Source of the DNA: UKL13-2 sp031431435
Lineage (GTDB): Bacteria; Pseudomonadota; Gammaproteobacteria; Burkholderiales; Usitatibacteraceae
Assembly (NCBI GenBank): GCA_031431435.1
Contig: JANPDI010000119.1
Coordinates: 1-64,000, forward strand
DNA: 64,000 bases
Direction: 5' to 3'
The translations under genes were made by a program, and so were the position numbers. Positions 60,395 through 64,000 of the stretch are shown piece by piece (within the stretch, counting starts at the first letter, position 1; every line of letters starts with the position of its first letter). The notes under the pieces are model-generated. The model was given only the letters and a program-made list of their open reading frames with translations. It had not been told where the DNA came from and searched no databases.

Positions 60395-61315
60395 ATGCGC
60401 TTCGAGCGAACTACCAACGCCATGCATGCCTCTCAAGTCCATTCCGCCACAGAGCCGACCATCGCTTTTGCCGGCAACGTCACGCCAGAAGGCATTGAGC
60501 TCGAGCTCGAGGCCGAGCGCATTGCGCGTGAATTAAAGTTGCCGCCCTGTCCGGCGCTGCTCGACCAATTCCACAAGGCGATCAACGATGATGAAGCCGA
60601 CCAGAACAAGCTGGTTCAGCTCGTCAGCGGCGATCTCGCCATGAGCGCGGCGGTTCTGAAGACGGTCAACTCGCCGGCCTACGGGCTTTCACGCACCACC
60701 AGCAGCATTCAGCAGGCATTAACCATCATCGGCTTGCGCGCCACCTCAAACCTGCTGTCAAGACTGCTATTTCGACAGGCATTTCCGGAAGGTTCGGGAA
60801 CGGTGATGCGCAAGTTTTGGGAGGAATCGTCACGCTTGACGGAAACAGCCGCGGAAATTGCCCGGCGTGTGTCCGGCCTGAATGCCGATGAAGCCACGAC
60901 CTACATGGTGTTTCGCGATTGCGGCATGGCGGTGATGATCAACCGTTTTCCAGATTATGCCGCGGTCTGGCAGGCGCACAGTGAGGGCCGCGCCTACGAG
61001 GCGCTGAAGCTTGAACAGCAGCAACATCAAACCAACCACGCCCATGTCGGTTACGCGCTGGCAAAGGAGTGGCGCGTGCCCGAATCCCTCGCCATCGCGA
61101 TTCTCTGCCACCATGAGATTGCCAAGCCATCCGGCGAGCCGCTGATGTTGCGTGGTTCACCGGTCAAACTGGCCGCCTTTGGCCTGCTGATTGATCAAAT
61201 TGTGGCGCTGCGAGCCGGTCGCGGCATTACTGCGGATTGGGAGATTGCCGAGGCGTTTGCACTGAGCAAGCTTGGGGTGAGCGCCGATGACATGGTCAAG
61301 CTCATTGAGCCTTAA
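60395..61315 (+). CDS. HDOD domain protein
   Basis: A 306-aa protein built around one HDOD domain (about residues 50-250): LKLPPCPALLDQFHKAINDDEADQNKLVQLVSGDLAMSAAVLKTVNSPAYGLSRTTSSIQQALTIIGLRATSNLLSRLLF. HDOD domains lack the catalytic HD residues and act in signalling. The presence of an HD-GYP phosphodiesterase gene next door, convergent, hints at a shared c-di-GMP theme. The start is unsure: ATG 60395 and ATG 60422 (MHASQVH) both lack a strong ribosome-binding site. Confidence 0.88.
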   Translation: MRFERTTNAMHASQVHSATEPTIAFAGNVTPEGIELELEAERIARELKLPPCPALLDQFHKAINDDEADQNKLVQLVSGDLAMSAAVLKTVNSPAYGLSRTTSSIQQALTIIGLRATSNLLSRLLFRQAFPEGSGTVMRKFWEESSRLTETAAEIARRVSGLNADEATTYMVFRDCGMAVMINRFPDYAAVWQAHSEGRAYEALKLEQQQHQTNHAHVGYALAKEWRVPESLAIAILCHHEIAKPSGEPLMLRGSPVKLAAFGLLIDQIVALRAGRGITADWEIAEAFALSKLGVSADDMVKLIEP

Positions 61316-61330
61316 CTGTCCTCTTGTGCG

Positions 61331-62542
61331 CTATTGAAAATACGATAGGTCAATAAACCATTTGCGAGCGGATTCATGGCCGACAATCGTGTCCGCCCCA
61401 CCGTGCCCCATTGACCGCGCCAGATCAATTTCTTTCGGCGCAATGTACTGATTTCGCTTGGTGTCAAAAATCACTTTCACTTTTGGCTTGAGCAGGTCGT
61501 TCGCGTTGTGCTCGGTCACAATCGCCAGGCGCTGACTTTCCAGACGCACCAGTGTCCCGACCGGGTAAATGCCGATACAACGCACAAAGGACTGCGTAAA
61601 GTAGGGGCTCAGATGGCACTTGCTCCATTCCATCAATTTGCGCAGCCCGTCAGCCGGTGGTATTGCCAAGTGATAACAACGGTCGGCCGTAATCGCGTCG
61701 TAAACATCAACAATCGCCGCCATCTGGGCGACCCGCTCGATTTCAGCGCCGCCCAGATTAAATGGATAGCCGCTGCCATCCATACGTTCGTGATGCTGCA
61801 ACGCGATGATCAGCGGCATCGGGCCGATCGTGTTGTTCGCCGAAAGTATGGCGTGTCCGTCCTCGGGGTGACGGCGCATGATTGCAAACTCCTCGTTGGT
61901 ATATCGTCCGGGTTTGTTCAACAGCGCGTTTGACATGCGCGTTTTGCCGATATCGTGCAACAGACCGCCCAGTCCGGCTTGATGAACCGCATCGTCATCC
62001 ATGCCCTCATGGCGGCAAAATGCGACCATCAACGTACAAACTGCGACGGAGTGTTGAAAGGTATATAGATCCTTGTCCTTGATGCCGACCAACCCGATCA
62101 GTGCGCCGCTATTGCGCAAAATCGACGAGGTCACATTCGCGACAACCGGCTCAACCGCGTCGATTAACAGCGCTTTGCCCAGTCGAACGTCACGCATCGC
62201 CAGTATCACCGCTTGTTCGGCCTGATGCTTGATATTGCGGGCGCGTTCAATCTCCTCGCCTTGGCTGACCCGTTGGGGCGCGCAAGGTGCGGCCGCCAGC
62301 GCGACCAGGTCGCTTTGGATTTGCTGCCCGACTTCGTCGTTGGTCGGCGCATGCACAGCGTCAAGCCCGCGGTCGGTATCGATATAGATCTCACGAATGC
62401 CGGCCGACGCAATCTTGCTGATTTCGCCATCGTCCCCCACCTTGAACTTGCTCCACGCGAACGGATGTGCCATCCAATCACAATTGAGATCATGGATGTA
62501 CATACCGACCTTGAGGTCATTTGTAGGAATGAGTTTGATCAT
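61331..62542 (-). CDS. HD-GYP domain cyclic-di-GMP phosphodiesterase
   Basis: A 403-aa protein. An N-terminal DUF3391 domain (MIKLIPTNDLKVGMYIHDLNCDWMAHPF, about 1-130) precedes the HD-GYP domain. The latter shows the metal-binding LGGLLHDIGKTRMSNALLNKPG and HPEDGHAIL, and the GYP loop LQHHERMDGSGYPFNLGG, so it should hydrolyse c-di-GMP to GMP. Start MIKLIPTND at 62542 is the typical N-terminus for this family. It may control the shift between motility, including type IV pili, and attachment. Confidence 0.94.
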   Translation of the reverse strand: MIKLIPTNDLKVGMYIHDLNCDWMAHPFAWSKFKVGDDGEISKIASAGIREIYIDTDRGLDAVHAPTNDEVGQQIQSDLVALAAAPCAPQRVSQGEEIERARNIKHQAEQAVILAMRDVRLGKALLIDAVEPVVANVTSSILRNSGALIGLVGIKDKDLYTFQHSVAVCTLMVAFCRHEGMDDDAVHQAGLGGLLHDIGKTRMSNALLNKPGRYTNEEFAIMRRHPEDGHAILSANNTIGPMPLIIALQHHERMDGSGYPFNLGGAEIERVAQMAAIVDVYDAITADRCYHLAIPPADGLRKLMEWSKCHLSPYFTQSFVRCIGIYPVGTLVRLESQRLAIVTEHNANDLLKPKVKVIFDTKRNQYIAPKEIDLARSMGHGGADTIVGHESARKWFIDLSYFQ

Positions 62543-62692
62543 GGCAAACACCGATATCGGCACGGCAGACAATGCCACGCTACGAACGGTTCACCTGTCA
62601 TTTCGGCGCGCCGGATGATAACTTGAACGCGCGTATCGCTGTTTGATCGGATTCCTCAACGGTTTGTGGTAATGCCGGCACCTTCTGTGTTG

Positions 62693-63106
62693 CTATTTTG
62701 CGATCAACGCCGCCGGTCCAATCAAATCCCATTTGTTGCCATAGAGATCTTCAAAAACCGCCACCGTACCGTATGCCTCTGCAACTGGCGGTCGCACCCA
62801 ATTCACGCCCCGGCCACTCAGGTGCTGGTAGTCGCGCCAAAAATCATCCGTATTGAGGAACAAGAAGACCCGGCCTCCGGCTTGATTGCCAATGCTTCGA
62901 ATTTGGTCGGGCCCGACCGCTTTTACCAGCAAGAAACAGGTCTCGGTTGCCCCTTTTGGTCGCACGCGCACCCAGCGCTTGCCCGGCTGGCTGGCAGAGA
63001 GGTCGGCATTTTCGATCAGATCGAAATTTAATGTCGATGTGTAATATTCGATCGCCTCGTCATAGTCTCGCACCACCAGCGCGATTGCCGCAAGGTGTTG
63101 GCGCAT
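62693..63106 (-). CDS. VOC (glyoxalase/bleomycin-resistance-like) family protein
   Basis: A 137-aa single-domain VOC protein: AAIALVVRDYDEAIEYYTSTLNFDLIENADLS at the N-terminus, WVRVRPKGATETCFLLVKA, and GTVAVFEDLYGNKWDLIGP at the C-terminus. The Glu in FEDLYGN and the N-terminal position of His/Gln metal ligands fit the fold, which covers glyoxalases, dioxygenases and drug-binding proteins. The substrate is unknown. It lies 2 nt downstream of hemB and is probably co-transcribed. Confidence 0.9.
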   Translation of the reverse strand: MRQHLAAIALVVRDYDEAIEYYTSTLNFDLIENADLSASQPGKRWVRVRPKGATETCFLLVKAVGPDQIRSIGNQAGGRVFLFLNTDDFWRDYQHLSGRGVNWVRPPVAEAYGTVAVFEDLYGNKWDLIGPAALIAK

Positions 63107-63108
63107 GA

Positions 63109-64000
63109 CTATTTGCGATTCAGAATGCGTGCCGCCTCGAGCGCAAAATAGCTAAGAATGCCATCCGCGCCGGCGCGTTTAAAGGCGACAAGCGATTCCA
63201 TCATCACCGCGTCATGGTCAAGCCAGCCGTTTTGCGCCGCCGCCTTGATCATGGCGTATTCACCCGAGACTTGGTACACAAACGTCGGCGCAGCAAACGT
63301 GTCTTTCGCGCGTCGCACAATATCCAAATAGGGCATGCCGGGCTTGACCATCACCATGTCGGCGCCTTCCTGCAAATCGAGGGCGATTTCGCGTAGCGCC
63401 TCATCCGAATTTGCGGGATCCATTTGGTAGTTTTTCTTGTCGGATTTACCGAGATTAGCGGCAGAGCCAACCGCATCCCGAAATGGCCCGTAGTAGGCGC
63501 TTGCATATTTTGCCGCATAGGCCATGATGGCCGTGTGGATCTGACCGTTCGAATCAAGCGCGGCGCGAATTTTTCCGATGCGGCCATCCATCATGTCTGA
63601 TGGCGCGACAATATCAACACCCGCCTGCGCCTGCATCACGGCCTGCTGTTGCAATACGGCGTTGGTTTCATCATTCATGATGTAGCCGTTCGCGTCGATC
63701 AGGCCGTCCTGCCCATGGGAAGTGTACGGGTCAAGCGCAACGTCGGTGACGATTCCCAAGTCTGGGAATCGTTGTTTCAGGGCACGCACAACCTGCGGCA
63801 CCAGACCGTCGGGATTAAATGCCTCCTCACCGCCCGCGGTCTTTTTTGCTTGATCAACAAGCGGAAAGAGTGCCAAGGCGGGTATACCAAGGTTTATCGC
63901 CTCTTCACAAACGGGAAACAGCTCGTCGAGCGAAAGCCGCTCGATACCGGGCATCGACGCAATCGTCTCGCGGCGCTTTGTGCCTTCCAGAATGAATACC
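63109..64000 (-). CDS. hemB: Delta-aminolevulinic acid dehydratase (porphobilinogen synthase), 5' end outside window
   Basis: The visible 297 residues cover most of HemB, which joins two ALA molecules into porphobilinogen in tetrapyrrole synthesis. It runs from VFILEGTKRRETIASMPGIERLS at the window edge to the C-terminus. Present are TDVALDPYTSHGQDG, the substrate-binding lysines in MAYAAKYASAYYGPFRDA and ADMVMVKPGMPYLD, and YQVSGEYAMIKAAAQNGW. DVALDPYTSHG lacks the cysteine triad of zinc-type enzymes, so it belongs to the Mg-type group. About 30-40 N-terminal residues lie beyond 64000. Confidence 0.96.
   Translation of the reverse strand, partial: VFILEGTKRRETIASMPGIERLSLDELFPVCEEAINLGIPALALFPLVDQAKKTAGGEEAFNPDGLVPQVVRALKQRFPDLGIVTDVALDPYTSHGQDGLIDANGYIMNDETNAVLQQQAVMQAQAGVDIVAPSDMMDGRIGKIRAALDSNGQIHTAIMAYAAKYASAYYGPFRDAVGSAANLGKSDKKNYQMDPANSDEALREIALDLQEGADMVMVKPGMPYLDIVRRAKDTFAAPTFVYQVSGEYAMIKAAAQNGWLDHDAVMMESLVAFKRAGADGILSYFALEAARILNRK

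Overview
The window is a bacterial chromosome segment from a betaproteobacterium, probably Burkholderiales or a close relative. This is inferred from gene content and order (def-fmt-rsmB-DUF4390-ntrY-ntrX, lysM-dprA, topB, a pilMNOPQ-aroK-aroB cluster beside a PBP1a gene) and from protein style; I cannot name the genus. Genes are dense on both strands, with many 1-4 nt ATGA/TAATG overlaps.

Layout. 1-3773: end of groL, an NYN/OST-HTH protein, ada with a coupled DUF1203 gene, and a secreted ComEA-like helix-hairpin-helix protein. 3826-3987: promoter and gene for tRNA-Phe(GAA). 3974-12239: an 8.3 kb integrated element bounded by a 15-bp direct repeat of the tRNA 3' end. It carries a P4-type integrase, a RadC/JAMM protein, an AlpA-type regulator, four genes of unknown or weakly assigned function, a PriCT/TOPRIM/DUF927 primase-helicase, about 1.1 kb of highly structured non-coding DNA and an XRE repressor. 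I see no capsid or terminase gene. The layout resembles a P4/PICI-like phage satellite. Its non-coding DNA holds fourteen copies of a 9-mer (TGTCCTCAG) in two clusters flanking the replication genes, GGGGGTA motifs at both ends, and G-rich and inverted repeats.

12471-17500: an NADP isocitrate dehydrogenase resembling the eukaryotic-type family, a secreted redoxin, a Crp/Fnr regulator, and an overlapping VanZ, ferredoxin, hydrolase operon. 17531-24946: a gamma carbonic anhydrase, two paralogous LytS/LytTR-type two-component pairs (one kinase with an unusual C-terminal membrane domain), a 39-aa membrane protein and two small proteins of unknown function. 25180-33650: a sodium:solute symporter, ubiB, topB, dprA and a LysM protein. 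33877-41014: translation-start and rRNA-modification genes leading into an NtrY-like kinase and an NtrX-like regulator whose AAA+ domain has lost key residues.

41084-48663: two metallohydrolases of the AstE/aspartoacylase and N-formylglutamate amidohydrolase families followed by a complete five-gene peptide ABC importer, suggesting uptake and deacylation of N-acylated amino acids or peptides. 49130-55994: the type IV pilus assembly operon pilMNOPQ and aroKB. 56391-62542: PBP1a, an uncharacterised protein, a decayed DUF4337 gene, an HDOD protein and an HD-GYP phosphodiesterase. 62693-64000: a VOC protein and the 3' part of hemB.

The most interesting parts are the replication and packaging-like non-coding structure of the satellite-like element, the paired LytTR systems with a partial duplication of one regulator's 5' end, the degenerate NtrX, and the DUF4337 pseudogene.
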